From Pleurotus djamor (lineage: Eukaryota; Basidiomycota; Agaricomycetes; Agaricales; Pleurotaceae), in assembly GCA_029747585.1 (NCBI GenBank), contig JAPEVF010000548.1, positions 1 to 30,669 on the forward strand: a stretch of 30,669 bases of DNA, given 5' to 3'. Position numbers and translations under genes: made by a program. Of this stretch, positions 18,074-29,845 are shown in pieces (position 1 is the first letter of the stretch; each line of letters opens with the position of its first letter). The notes under the pieces are model-generated. The model had not been told where the DNA came from, searched no databases, and saw nothing but the letters and a program-made list of their open reading frames with translations.

Positions 18074-19348
18074 ACACCTCTCTCCTTTAATGTTGAATAG
18101 GCGTTGGCTCTGACGGACGCGTCACCATATGTTAGCAATCTCGTATCTCGGTAAGTTCCCTTCACGTATGCAAACGGTAGCAATCCCGTGAGTCTGACGC
18201 ATGATTCAACCTGTAGACAAACTTTACGCGCACGTAGTCCCAAACCACCAGGTATTTTTCTTCTTCTTTTCGTCCATCTTTTTCCCCTTCATATCCAATT
18301 CGTATCTCATCTTTTGACAGATCTGAGTCCCCCCATCTCGTCCTCCGCCCCGTGGAGGACACCGTCGGCAACAGAGAAGTCATGAGCGGTCTGTGCTGGC
18401 AAAACAAGGGATTAAAATACCTCTAAACGAAACAGCACTCTCCATCTCGTCCTTACGGTCTAACTCTAGAAGACATTGACTACGTCAGGAACAAGGCAGG
18501 GGGATGGGTCCTGGATGCTGTATGTCTCGTCAAGTGGGTCCCTTGCCATGGCCCTTTCAAAGGCATGGTGGATCCCTTCTCCACGACGACGGAGTCCCAC
18601 ATGATCTCTATCGACGTGAAGCGGTAGAGCTTTGGTGCAAATAACCATTCGCCTAATGGCCTGATTTTTCTCCTGCTGACGTGCCTCCCTCCTGGGCAGT
18701 CTCTGAAGCCTATTTGGAGATGTACTCGAAGAAGAAGCCTCGCCACGGGCCAGTCACTGAGCCGACTTGGTCTCTCGCATCCAAACTGCTGTCGGATCCC
18801 ATTCGTTGTCGTGTACTCTAGCGCACTCAATGCTCGTTTGCAGTCCAAGAAATTGAATGATCGTATCCCCCGAAGAAGTTGATGCCGTGGACTCGGACAG
18901 CGCATCGAAATCCGGCCCAAAGGAGACGTCGGTCTCTTGCAACCGTGTCATCATCAGCAGGAAGATGCACCAGTCCGTCAGCTGTGGATGCTGGTCGACT
19001 CGACTTGTGCTTAAGAGTCGGAAGTCTCTAACAAGTACTTCGACCGCTGCAGTGGACACATCACACTCCTCCATTCGTCTTTATCAGGGGCAATCTTGCC
19101 CTCGTACCGCTCGCCAATGGCAAGCCGTCCTCCTATGATTTTTGATCTGATCCTGCCCTTGGAACAGCACTGATGTGGTTTGAAGGCCCCTGATGTTCTT
19201 ACATTGCGGGCTGTTCCCGATGTTCCTGGCCTGGCAGAGGCCGACGTCGGTTTACCAAATTGGGTGTGGCTTGGAGTGACCCGCCACCCGCGTCATTGTG
19301 GAGCACTGACCGGAGTTTTTGTCGGGGGAGCGGAGCTGTAAGGGGTGC
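18074..19348. other. No supported gene downstream of the lipoxygenase remnant
   Basis: The missing lipoxygenase C-terminus should lie here but only a vague candidate (PYVSNLVSR near 18127-18153) is visible. A 106-codon minus-strand frame (19074-18754) and a 146-codon minus-strand frame (18920-18480) overlap each other and have no recognisable domain. I could not build a spliced gene from them. Confidence 0.45.
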
Positions 19349-19354
19349 TATAAA
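19349..19354 (+). promoter_or_regulatory. TATA box of the HNH gene
   Basis: TATAAA lies 41 bp upstream of the ATG at 19395, which supports that ATG over the upstream in-frame start at 19260. Confidence 0.5.
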
Positions 19355-19394
19355 CAGGACTCATTTTGCGCAACACGGGACCACATTGTCCCCA

Positions 19395-20675
19395 ATGGTC
19401 TCGTTCTCCCTCCCCCGCATCACAGACGCCTCTCCGACGCTCATATGCCTCGATATACCCTTGTCAGTTATCAAAACACTTTGCCTGCAGCCTGTGAAGT
19501 GGCTTAGATACGTCGGCTGGGCTATCCTTTTTACGGATGGATATATAACGCGTCAATCCGATCCGGACTCGGCTCGGGTCTCTGACGATGAAGCATTGTC
19601 AGACACAGACGTTTTGTTCTACATCGCACCAGGTATGACGTATGATTCATTGAGCCCTGCTGCTATGCATTGACCATTCTTCCAGATCTCCAAACCTCCC
19701 GCGTCGTAGACATCAGCATTGCTCATCGATGCGGAGACTCTCGCCAGTCATTCAGCTCACGCGACCCCGACTTTCCCTTGGAAGTGCGTGCCAGGGACGG
19801 CGCATGCATTTATTCCGCAGACAATACGTTGACGCAAGCCTCCCATCTGATTCCATTCGCTAGGGGTAGCCCTGTAAGCTTCTTGGCCTGTTGCTCACGT
19901 TCTGAACATGCCTGACATGACTCCTCTAGTGGATGAGCATCCTTGCAGCAGAAAGAGGATTTGAAGTAACGGACATCAATGACGTTAGGAATGGAATCTT
20001 ACTCCTGAATTCTGTCCATGGATTCATGGAGAAAAAGTGTATCGCGATTCTTCATGTTCGTTACTTGACCATTCTATTNCCCCCCTGCGCTGATCAGCAC
20101 TGTCGTAGACCCCGAATGACATTCTTCGCTGCTCTGACATACCCTCTGACACGCACATCTCTACTGACGCCCGACTCGCCACCCTCCCGAACATTGGACA
20201 GCGCTACACGCTCCACCACATCAAGTTGTTGCCCGCGAGTGCCATCACACTAAGCGCTGTGGCTAGCAACAACTCTGATGCCCGGTTCCAGAATCTCCAA
20301 GAGTCGAAGCTCCCTTATCCCCCCATCCTTCACTACTTCTATGGCCTCGCAGTTCTACTCAGCTACACAAGCGCAGAAGGTCAGAAAAACTGGGAGGAGT
20401 TAAATGTCTGGAACCGTCCCGGGGTCTCTGCAGAGACCACACCGACTGCCCCAGACACAGAGACTTTTGGGGGAAATATTGCATCGAATATGGCCGAAGG
20501 ACAGGAGGGTCCCTCGATTATGGGCAACGGAGACCCGCAAGGTTGTGAGCGCATGGTGTTGAACTATCTGGCCGCCTTTTCTCAGCGCCGCTGTATGCTC
20601 AGGGAGCAGGAATATAAGAAGAAGCAGAAGAAGGAAATTGAGTCTTGGCTCAGTAACTGCGCAGCTGCTTTTTGA
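19395..20675 (+). CDS. HNH_2 nuclease-domain protein
   Basis: Four exons (19395-19632, 19686-19873, 19930-20055, 20109-20675) sum to exactly 373 codons, giving a 372-aa protein. Introns are 53, 56 and 53 nt. The central HNH_2-type domain (about residues 105-185) shows DPDFPLEVRARDGACIYSAD, then ASHLIPFARG with the His of the first HNH position, and VTDINDVRNGILLLNSVHGF with the Asn and final His. The C-terminal part (RYTLHHI, LHYFYGLAVLL) matches the layout of fungal HNH_2 proteins. It ends in a Lys-rich tail (QEYKKKQKKEIESW). Such proteins are expanded in Agaricomycetes and uncharacterised; endonuclease activity is inferred from the motif. The N at 20079 falls in the third intron and does no harm. 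The ATG at 19395 is preferred because of the TATA box. Confidence 0.85.
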
Positions 20676-22829
20676 CGGACTTTTTGAATGTCTTTTTCTT
20701 TTGTCTTCGTGTAAGCAAGCATTTTAGAGGAGTTCAACATATACTATTACCCTCCCATTAATGATTACAAGATTTGCCTCGCTCCGCTCCGACTTCCAGC
20801 CTATCCGACTTTCCCTTCATCGAAAATGTGAGGAAATCTAGAAGGATATAAGCGTAGTCACTCAATGTCACACAACCACATTCGCAACCAGGGGCCTTCA
20901 AAGGCCTAGGGGTCGTCACTTCCCCCGTCTCAAAACCACGTGCCCAAATTACCGCGCACAGACCATCCACAAACCCTATAAAAATTTTCCTCGCACATTG
21001 TTGATTCCTTATAAGAACATACTCAGCTAGGATCTATTCTATAGAAACTAACTCGAGTCTCGCATGTTTACTCATGCCGCATTCTTCAAGTCCACTCGAT
21101 GACATTCGCGCTCTCTCGTTTTGACTGAGAACATGGGCTACTTTCTACGTTCTTCGGAATGTGGAAAGTGCTCTCGAGGACGTTTGGTTTTCTTGTCCCG
21201 GCTGTACTCTTCGGAGTCGGCTGGCGGGTTAACCAGCGGGTAGAGTGTCAGTCTGATGGATTCTTTTGTAATTTACTTCTTTGTATCCGTTGTATAGAAT
21301 GAAATGATTTGGCATCTTCCTCCTCGTACTCTTCTCCTCGCTGTGAATTTGTCCGTCAATCTAATATGCTACCAAGTATTTTCAGGCTTCTTAGCTTGTC
21401 AACTGGATGTACCCTCGTCCTTGATCCGTTCAATAGTTTATTGTGTCTATGGACTGCTCGCAAAAGCAGCGTAATCGATACGAATACACATATATAAGAG
21501 CCACTAGGAAATAGTAAGTGACATAGGGCGGAACGAACCCACAATTAACATACAATGATATCTAAGCTATCAAATACGAAGGGAAAGAAACAACAGAAAT
21601 TCTGATACTTATAGGAGAAGTAACNAAAAAAATGAACAATGGATTCGTGCTGCTATGGTGAGAGGATGATGTATGATGGGTGATACGGATGTATGGGTGT
21701 GCGGATGCGTGTCGTCGATGTCGATATGCAGATAGTTAAATGAAGAAAGAGAGGGAGAGGGAGATAGAGAGGGAGGCGAGAAAATGCTGAGGATGAAGGC
21801 GGGAATATGAAGTTATGGTACGTGTTTATATATATATGCGTGGGTAGTTATAGTTGAGGTTACAAAGGTNAAAAAATTGTCCAACGACTCATATAATGAA
21901 TCGTCTCGCCTAGATGCTGTAGAAGACAGGTATATGTTGATGAATGGGATGCGGACGGGGGACGGAGACGATGCGGAGGGGCCAATCCTTGAGTCGCTCC
22001 AAGTCTACCCGAAACTCGAAACCGAGCTGGAGCCACACCACATGCAGGCTCGTCGAAACCGTCCAAAATAAACGTCGAGCCAAGCAACCAGCTTGACCAG
22101 TGGACCTAGCACGGCAACATGCACACACCAGACCTGGGCCAAGCGGAATTGAGGAGAATGTGGAGCCACGGGCTTCGATATTGGTTTCAAGACATAATCG
22201 GATGGAGAGACGTCGGATTGAGCTGAGTTGGGTTGGGGGGATACGCTGTGGAGGTGGAGCGAAGGGTCGAAGAGTCCCATGGGACATGGATACGCATTTA
22301 CGTATGATACGATACAACGCCCGAGCCAGGTGAGCGGATGAACGGATGATGAGCGGATGAGTGGTGGTGTCTTCATGAGTGAGTTGTCAAGTTCATAATT
22401 ACGAACAATGAAGCCAAATATGAATACAGACGATGGGTGAGAGGACGAACGGATGATGTTGATGATGATGATGCGGAGAAGGGAACGAGGGCGGATGAGG
22501 GGGAAAAGGTAGAAAGGCAGGAAGGGAAAGAGCGGAAGGAGGTCGATTAGGGAATGCAGTCTTGAGGGCATGATAGGTGCGTAGTACGTTCAATAATAAG
22601 AAAGGCTAGGCTAGGCGTATTGGCATGGTCGGTCTAGTGCTGGAGAAAAAATCATTCGTTCGTTGTTATACAATTGCAAAGATACTTTGCTTGCAAGATG
22701 CAGACGAAATGCATTGAGAAAAAAGAAGCGGCGTCACGGTCGAAGTGGGCGATCTGGCGTCCGACGTCAAGGAGGCATCGATAATCGAGGTAAATCGTCG
22801 CCGACCATCAAGGCAATCTTGGAGATTGA
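20676..22829. other. 2.1 kb with little coding signal
   Basis: It contains a possible 47-codon gene (21159-21302), a TATAAAAA motif at 20977-20984, two Ns beside A runs (21625, 21870), and purine-rich low-complexity sequence (GAGAGGGAGAGGGAGATAGA near 21748-21767). GGATGA-type repeats lie at 22335-22500. Long minus-strand frames at 22005-22571 read like pyrimidine-biased noncoding sequence. Part of it is probably the 3' UTR of the Hsp20-domain gene. Confidence 0.45.
21159..21302 (+). CDS. Possible 47-aa membrane microprotein
   Basis: A short frame begins MWKVLSRTFGFLVPAVLFGV, a basic amphipathic start followed by a hydrophobic segment, then GWRVNQRVE. The pattern resembles small mitochondrial inner-membrane proteins. 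A TATAAAAA motif lies about 180 bp upstream. The final 20 residues are Cys-rich and less convincing, so the true end may involve splicing. There is no family assignment. Confidence 0.25.
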   Translation: MWKVLSRTFGFLVPAVLFGVGWRVNQRVECQSDGFFCNLLLCIRCIE

Positions 22830-25800
22830 TCACTGCGCCCCAGGAGTAGCCTGGAACCTCTCACCGCCCCACAGACTAATCGCAGGCACGCGCCTCGGTA
22901 TCGACACCTTCAATATCGTACCATCAAACTCAGCGCGCACTTGCGTCAAATCTGCATCGTAGCCAAAAGAAATGCGGCGTTCAAAGTGACCTAATAAAGG
23001 GAAAAAAAAGGTCGAAAGCATCAGCATGACAATTCGCAAAGAAACAATTCGCAAAGAAAAACGACACAAATACAAATGCCAGCTCCACAAGTAAGACATA
23101 AGGGGGGCCGGGTGGCAAGAAACGCCGGACGATCCAATCCAATCCACTCCATTCCAGAAGGGTGGAGACAATGGTCCATACCAACATAGCCACCCGTGCA
23201 CCAAGCCCAAGCCAGACCATCGAAGCAAGCAAGCAAACAGAATTGCAACGCACCTCCATTCTGTTCCCAAGAATCAGCAACAAGATGTAATATCCTTCTC
23301 CTCTTCGTAGCAAGGGTTCTAGTGAACGAAGTAGTTGATGGTCATGAGCTTGAGAAAACGAGTTGAAAAGAGAAGAAGTACGCACATGCCATCCCTTCTA
23401 AACCCTGGCAAACTAACAACGAGCTTATATTCACTAGCACTCGTCTCGACTTCGATCCAACTATCCGGCGGCGGCGGCATACGACACAAAAACGGCGCAT
23501 ACGGAGCGTTCCCACTCATCGAAACATCATCGCCCTCCGTACTACTCGGCGGAAGAATAACAGGTGGCTCCGAGGGCGACAAGTTCGGTCTCGCACTACC
23601 GACTCCAGACATCGACGGCGGTCTCGACGAAGACGAGGTAGATGGAAGGGCGGGTGTTGAGGAGGAAGAATACCCCACGCCGAACCCTGGAGATGACGAT
23701 GCTGATGACGAGGATGTAGGCGCATTAACCGCCCGTGAAGTATACTGCCAAAACGACTGTGTCAACCGTGGCGAATGCGACTGCGTGTGCGCGAGCGGCT
23801 GAGGAGGTACAGCCGGTCCCGAAGGTGGCAACCCACGCGTGGAATTGGGGGAGGAATACGTCCTTGACGCTATAGGCGCGCTATGTGGCATATATAGATC
23901 AGGCGGTATACCAAGAGCGGCGCGAGATAGTGCGAGCTGTCCAGGAACTTGAGGGATTGGCGGCTCCGGCGGTAAACTACTCGCACTATCGCTCGAATCA
24001 GTAGAACTCGAGGATAAAGTAGACTGCAGTGGCGGTCTCTCGAAAGAGTGCAAGCCGTAGATAGCGTCTCGTCGTGATGAATCGTCGGCCTGAGCCCTCG
24101 CGTGCCACTCCACACCTTCTTGAACAGTCTCGTCTTTGCCGTCGCTAGCTCGTGGTAGTGCATGATATGGAGTATGCGTAGGCAGTGGCAAAGACGCGGA
24201 AGAGCTTCGATCTATCCATCTATGGCTCTGACTCTGCGTTGATGTCGTGTTAACGCCGTCGGTCGTCGAGTTCGGATTAGGAACAGCAGCAGGAAGGGAG
24301 TACGGGCGGGAATTGGGGAAAACAGGTCCGGACATAGATGAAGTCGTCTCAACAGCCTTGCCCTTCCCTTTATACGTCGTTCGAGTCACTGCAAAATCTA
24401 CCCCGCACAAAGGCAAAGGCGCAAGGATGACTAAGGTAAGCAAAAAGCGATAATCGAACGACAGAAAGCAAGGCGGATCATCGTACCTTCGGAGGGCATT
24501 CCCATTTTGCCCGAGTGCGCAGACGCTACGTCATACTGCCCCTGCCCTTCCCCGATATCACTAGTACTGCCCTTTCGCACACTGCCCGCAACCCCAGACA
24601 ACGCCCCGATGCTTTTTTCGTGCGATCCCGAAATGGGTGAGGGCTCGGGACTCGTTGCAGCACTGCCACTGCCGCTCCGGTGCATATGGCTGTCGTCATC
24701 GTCTTCGAATACGCCGTATGGGTCTGAAAGGGACTCTGGGCTGCCCGAAAGACGGTCAGAGGATGAAGTCGTTGATTTGGTCTCACACGATGGTCCGCAC
24801 CATGACGGAGAACAAGCTTGGAGCCTCGGTCGCTCCGTCTCCGTGGATATGTGACTCGACGCTGTGTGAGAGCGGCTGTGGGATTGGTAACGGCCCATGG
24901 GTGATTTAGCATCCATGTGAAATGGTGGTACTTCTGGTCGTGGTGGAGGGATGTCTTCAGTGGGATTGGAGAAGAAGGACATGCGAGAAGAAGACAAGAG
25001 CGAGGGGGATGGTAGGGGGACTTCTCGCGGGGAATCAAAGGAAGCGTGCCGCTTCTGAAAAGAGGAAGAGCGAAGAGGAGGGTCAGGCCTCTTTGGGTGA
25101 GAGTCGGGGGATGGGTGAGCGGTAGGAATGGAGGGGAAGGTAGTAGGTGTTGCTACAGCGTGTGATCCACCTGCCGCCATCAGGTCGGTTGGAGATTTTG
25201 GCATGGCTGGAGGCGGGGGCAATTGATGTAAGGCTTGCAGCGACAGATTCTTTGTCGTGTTTGGGCCTGCAATAGGCACGTAAGCTGTCAGAACCTAATT
25301 TTTATGAAAGGACGATGATGGAAGATGAAGACAAAGTGTCAAGTGGTCGTCGGAAAGAGACCCCACGGACTAGGAAAAAGCACGCATGGGGGGCNTACAC
25401 GGTATTAGGAGGAAACGAGATGAAAAAACGAGGCAAAAATATCAAAAAAAGGGCCAATCATGGTGCCGGGAAAAATCACAGGAGCAGATATGCGGAGGGG
25501 GCTGCCAAGAGGGAGATGGTGAATCAACGTCGTCATGGGCCTGGGCCAGGCTCAAGTGAACCCTGGGTGGTCACCTCTCCTCTGAGCGACAATATCCCGT
25601 GGACAGAGGAGAAAGCGATCCGACGGATAAACTGGGCAGTACCAAAAGATGGGTGGGAGTCTGCTAAACTGGGAAGCTCGACATTATCGCGCTCGTAGGA
25701 TTCCCGGCAAACGGCAAGCAGGACCGAAGCAAAAAGAGCTGATGCACGAAGAGTGCCGTCCTGGGCGTCCCACGCAACGAAAGCGAGCTACATTTGCCAT

Positions 25801-26125
25801 TTGGAAATGCAATGGGAAGCGATGACAAGGCAAACGGCTGCGAGAAAGCGATGGAATGCTCACCGATGCTGGCGGTAGTAGGTTCATTCAATGATGTAGA
25901 CTCCAAAGCAGTGATGCCGTCTACTTTTTGGACAAGTGATAGGCCTGAATGTCGCCTGGTTTTGAGTAGGCGTCGTGGATGACGGGACGAGTCCTTCGTT
26001 GGAGATGATGGTGGTGAGGAAGAAAGAGGAGGAGGAAAGGACAACGTCGGGTTTGAATGTGCGCGCTTGTGAAGGAGGCGGCGGGACGGTGAATGGCGAG
26101 ATTGAAATGAAGGAGGGGAAAGCAT
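22830..26125 (-). CDS. Hsp20/alpha-crystallin-domain protein, 770 aa
   Basis: Five exons on the minus strand: 26125-25864, 25266-24487, 24430-23386, 23318-23254 and 22990-22830. They sum to exactly 771 codons. The C-terminal 100 residues form an alpha-crystallin domain: WIEVETSASEYKLVVSLPGF, then RRDGITLATKRRRILHLVAD, then GGHFERRISFGYDADLTQVR and FDGTILKVSIPRR. This places it with small heat-shock/Hsp20-like chaperones. Unlike classical 16-25 kDa members, about 640 residues of Ser/Pro-rich disordered sequence precede the domain. A basic start (SRRLLHKRAHSNPTL, LLKTRRHSGLSLVQKVDG) and a GCGPSCETK-like Cys patch (SWCGPSCETK) are seen. The first intron (597 nt) and the fourth (263 nt) are unusually long for the locus, so a small exon could be hidden in the first. 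The long tail suggests a regulatory or scaffold role rather than bulk chaperoning, which is an inference. Confidence 0.8.
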
Positions 26126-27974
26126 CTTGGACTGGGGGCGAAGGTGACTGGTTTGTTTGGTTGGCATGGGCCGCATCCCCCTTGTTGTTTTGTTTTGTTT
26201 CCGTCTTGGAGTTCGCTGACGTCATGCATTTGGTTTGCCTCCGCCCTTGTCCATCGTTGATACGTCCGAGGACACCTCTGCTACACTCCACCCTCATCAA
26301 TCAACTGGCTTCCCTCATAGATTTCAGTGGAGACCGTTCCACCCAGCGTACACGGACGTCGCAGGCCCTCTCGGATATCAGCGAGGCTTGTCCATCACTG
26401 ATCTTGGGCAACGGTCAATACGACTCCAAGTAGTCTCGATAGTCGGCCTTTGATCGCGGTCTTCTCTGCTATGGAAGGGGGAGCATTTGAAGCGTTTGAA
26501 CTACTGCCAATGGAGCCGCTCTCCACTGTTCTCGTATCGTTGCGGTATGATTGAGGATCGTCTAATCACCGACGACTCCGGCACCCATTTCCGAAACGAA
26601 TCCCATACGTCTATACGTTTAATCGACCTGCGACTCCCACACACACACACGTTTCGACACGGCACGCAGTTCTTCTTCACTTTCTGAGTTCCAACTTTGC
26701 GTTCAGCGTCACCAGCGAAACCCCGCGGGCCCCTCGACTCGAGTGGTAACTTGCACAACCGTGAAGCTTGTTCGAACTCACTCATGCGCCAAGACAGCAC
26801 TGGTTCGATAATACTCGGGTTTCGGGAGTCGGGCTTGATCGCATTGGGAGATCGTCCTTGGAGCCATCTAATTTCCAATACCGTTTACATGTCTAACCGA
26901 ACGCCAAACGTCCCTCCGCCGTGAAACCAAATTTTTCATACAAATTATTGTAATTGAAACTGTCAGGCTTCCAGGCTTCGACATACTTGAAGGCACCTCC
27001 AAGCGAAATGGGTTCATGATCGAATCCACTCCATTCATTCCGTTAGGTCTTACTTTGCGCCGTAAACGTACGCTAGGACTTGTACGTATTGAATCTCTTG
27101 CATGCACGGACCTCACGTCGTAAGCGGGCTCTTACCACGACCTGGCCCTGTTATACCATAGTCTCCCCCTCGAATGACATCGTCTACTCCTCCTTCTCCC
27201 TCGTCCGACAGGTCCAGGCCTGTCACCATGATCGATCAATGGGTGGTTCCCTGCTTGCGCCGAAGCTTTCGGTAGATATCATACATCAAGGTCTTGTAGC
27301 AGACAACGTCGAGTGACGCAATGGACGAAGCCGTCTTGAATTCCCCACTGAGTCAGGTCTATCCACGCTCTGGGTTGATTTCTTGGAACAAGGAACTATG
27401 ATTTCTAAGATAGTAGGATATGAAGTTGATTGTGCAAGTTCAAATCCATTTCTTCCTCTTGTTCAAGTACTCACAACCTTGTTGTGATCATTTTGTAGAC
27501 ACCCCCTCGTATACTCAATCCTTGTCTCCCCACTCAGCATTGTCCGCTGGAATGCTTTCAAGAAAGTCGCGACGCCGGCGCGGAAACACCCTCCGCCGCA
27601 ACTCTCGCTGTTAGCGTATATCCATCTACGGATTCAGCAGTGCGTCCGGTGTACCCTTACTCTTCGTCACTCGACCCGTGTCTCGGTTGCTTGGTCGGAC
27701 GCAGCACGAGGGGCTGCATACTCCGAAGGGGAGTGATGGGACATTGTGATACAGCGAGAACTATGAAGATCAGTGGATGGCATTGCCATTCTCCTAATCA
27801 CCCGATCAATTCGTTGACGGGCAGGCCTTTGGGTCGGCTACCTTCGCTGGACAGTCTCTCTCGCCTTTGGACCATGGCTACCGTATGTTTATTATCAACA
27901 ACTTGCATGTCATAATCATTACTTTTATCATGTCGTTATAGCTACGTTGGTACATCAAAGCATTTTAATGTGCC
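26126..27974. other. 1.85 kb intergenic, no supported gene
   Basis: This lies between the starts and ends of two minus-strand genes. The 5' part (26126-26900) is presumably the promoter of the Hsp20-domain gene. Open frames here (26501-26878 minus, 27080-27316 plus, 27640-27915 plus) lack domains and splice support. A short CA-repeat run occurs at about 26639-26650. Confidence 0.45.
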
Positions 27975-29093
27975 TCATGCCCCACAAAACTTCTTATGGA
28001 ATGCCCAAGCATTGGTCTGGTGCTCCCTGTTGCAATACCACGTATTCCGGCACTTTGAACATCGATTCAACGGTCCCGGAGCTCCACAATGTCCACACCA
28101 CGGCTTCGTCGCTCTCTGTTCCCACCTCGTCATCGCCCTCCTCGCTACCTCCTTCAACCACTTATCAAACGGCGTCCCTCTAATCCACCGCGACGTCTTC
28201 AACCTCCTTGTATCCGCACCCATCGCAACCTTCTCAACCCTCCCATAAAACTCCTCCAAACTCTCAATAACCACCAACCCCTTGCCGCCCATCCCCCGTC
28301 CACTCTCACCAAACTGCATCGTCGATAAATCAACGATAGTGGTGATTTTGTCTGTGTACTCATGCTCTGAAAACCCCATGACGGCGTGGGTCATCTCGAA
28401 TGAATCGCCTTGGTGGTATGTCGCACCCGGGATGAGGACGGACATGCACATGATGTTGGGTTGGATGAAGGGCATTTCGAGGATGAAGCGGTTGTAGAAG
28501 GGTGTGGTGTATTCCGTGCCTTTGGCTGTTCTGATGCGGATGAGCGTGCGAGGGGGTAATAAATCGAAGAAATGTTGCAGGAGGGCAACTGATATGAAGC
28601 AACCATCGTGCGCTCTGGCTTGCCAGAAAATCGTTTCGATTTGTTTAGAGGTTAGTGATTTTAGGTTGTCGGGGATGGGGGTGGGGAGCATATTTTCAGG
28701 TGTGTCAGGCGGTAGGTTGATGTTACTAGAGGCCTGCTTCAGAGGAAGGTTGTCACTGTTGGAGTTGTCATTGTATGGATGCTTGGCACTCCCATCGGGG
28801 GACTGGGGTTCATTAGCAACAGGGGCCTTGGACACAAAGGTGGCGCATTCATCATTGTCATTGTCATTGTCAGAGACAGGAACACGGGGAGGGACTCGGC
28901 TGACACAATGGGAAAGAGTACGAGGAGCAGTGGGAAACTAGAGGTATAGACGGAAATGACAATGTTCATCAAATGATTGGGGAGGAGGGACTTACTATCT
29001 CATCCAAGCTCTTGTCATCATAGTCAGCTGGCTCACGGCGGTGGCAATGAGGTTCATCGTCATAAGTTGGATCCTTGGCTAATGCTTGACGTG
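27975..29093 (-). CDS. MYND zinc-finger protein
   Basis: The main exon is 28937-27975 (321 codons including the stop). An upstream exon ends at 28996 with a GTAAGT donor and reads ALAKDPTYDDEPHCHRREPA in phase. Its own start is not resolved and lies at or beyond about 29093. The last 40 residues form a MYND-type finger: WCGHCGAP, CSKCRNTWYC, then EHQTNAWAFHKKFC. One ligand position that is normally Cys (the ECQ position) is His here. The region before it (PRTLIRIRTAKGTEYTTPFY, then EYTDKITTIVDLSTMQFGE) is a conserved-looking domain I cannot name. The N-terminus is acidic with a (DN)n tract from a GACAAT microsatellite. MYND fingers mediate protein-protein contacts, often through PxLxP-type motifs; the partner is unknown. 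Confidence 0.75.
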
Positions 29094-29371
29094 CCTCAAG
29101 TTTGTGTCACGACCCTGCTCCTCTACATCTTTGCCAACCATTCCTACTTCATTCCTACTTTCTATTATCACTTCCTTTCCCTTTTCGACCTTCTCTGTGC
29201 TACTCTTCGCCCCCTTTGCCCCCTCAAACACCTTCTACAACCTGCCAAGCCATTCCCATGGTCCACCGGTCCATTCCGTCGATCATTTTGGCTGGTTTCG
29301 GTCCATCAGCAGTCCTAACTGCTCGCCAATCGATGCAGGAACCATAGCTCAAGCAAAACAGCTCATTTACG

Positions 29372-29574
29372 TCGATCGGTCACTCCTACAAGCCTCTAGA
29401 GCTGACCGATCGAGCCGCCGTCTTGACGGCTGTCTTTCCACATGCCATGGTCGCCGTTTCGCCCCACCATCAGCCGAAACGGCTTGCTGATGCTTCTGGG
29501 ACGAAGCATATCACATATAGGTCGCTTTTCCTCAATCGTCGGTCTCTAGAGCCTCCTAGAACCAACCGATTGAG
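29372..29574. repeat. Foldback cluster of nested palindromes
   Basis: Four inverted repeats lie within 203 bp: 29372-29382 with 29403-29413 (11 bp perfect), 29417-29422 with 29425-29430 (6 bp, 2-nt loop), 29453-29461 with 29475-29483 (9 bp perfect), and 29531-29538 with 29567-29574 (8 bp). The first and last hairpins also resemble each other in inverted orientation over about 43 bp and share CTCTAGAG, as in a small foldback element. Confidence 0.75.
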
Positions 29575-29590
29575 CTGCTAACTGTTGTCG

Positions 29591-29647
29591 GTCGATTCGC
29601 CGGTCTACCTGGTCGATTCGCCGAGCCGACGCTCGCCGACTCGGCGA
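29591..29647. repeat. GTCGATTCGCCG direct repeat and hairpin
   Basis: GTCGATTCGCCG occurs at 29591-29602 and 29612-29623. The second copy runs into an 8-bp perfect inverted repeat (29618-29625 with 29640-29647). Confidence 0.7.
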
Positions 29648-29815
29648 TTCTCGTGGCTATACAGCTGGACTTTTCTTTATGTATATGTTTTATCATCTTT
29701 CGTCGTATTTACTTGTTCCTGGCTTGCCGACTCGACCCCTGTCTGCATTGGTCGGTCAGCGAGCGCTTCTGCCACCTATTTAGCTGCTCGGCGCTCCGCT
29801 TTGGTCCGCTAGACT

Positions 29816-29845
29816 TGTTATATTGTTCAGTACCACAATATAACA
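29816..29845. repeat. Perfect 11-bp hairpin (TGTTATATTGT)
   Basis: 29816-29826 pairs perfectly with 29835-29845 around an 8-nt loop. The outer bases TGTT and AACA match the end style of LTRs, so a junction of LTR ends is one reading. Confidence 0.75.

Noticed and set aside
18480..19074. Minus-strand gene downstream of the lipoxygenase
   Set aside because: Two overlapping open frames have no recognisable domain and no splice model joining them, so I list the stretch as unassigned.
22005..22571. 188-codon minus-strand open frame
   Set aside because: Composition follows pyrimidine-biased DNA (runs of L, P, S, I), there is no domain or splice support, and it lies downstream of the Hsp20-domain gene where a 3' UTR is expected.
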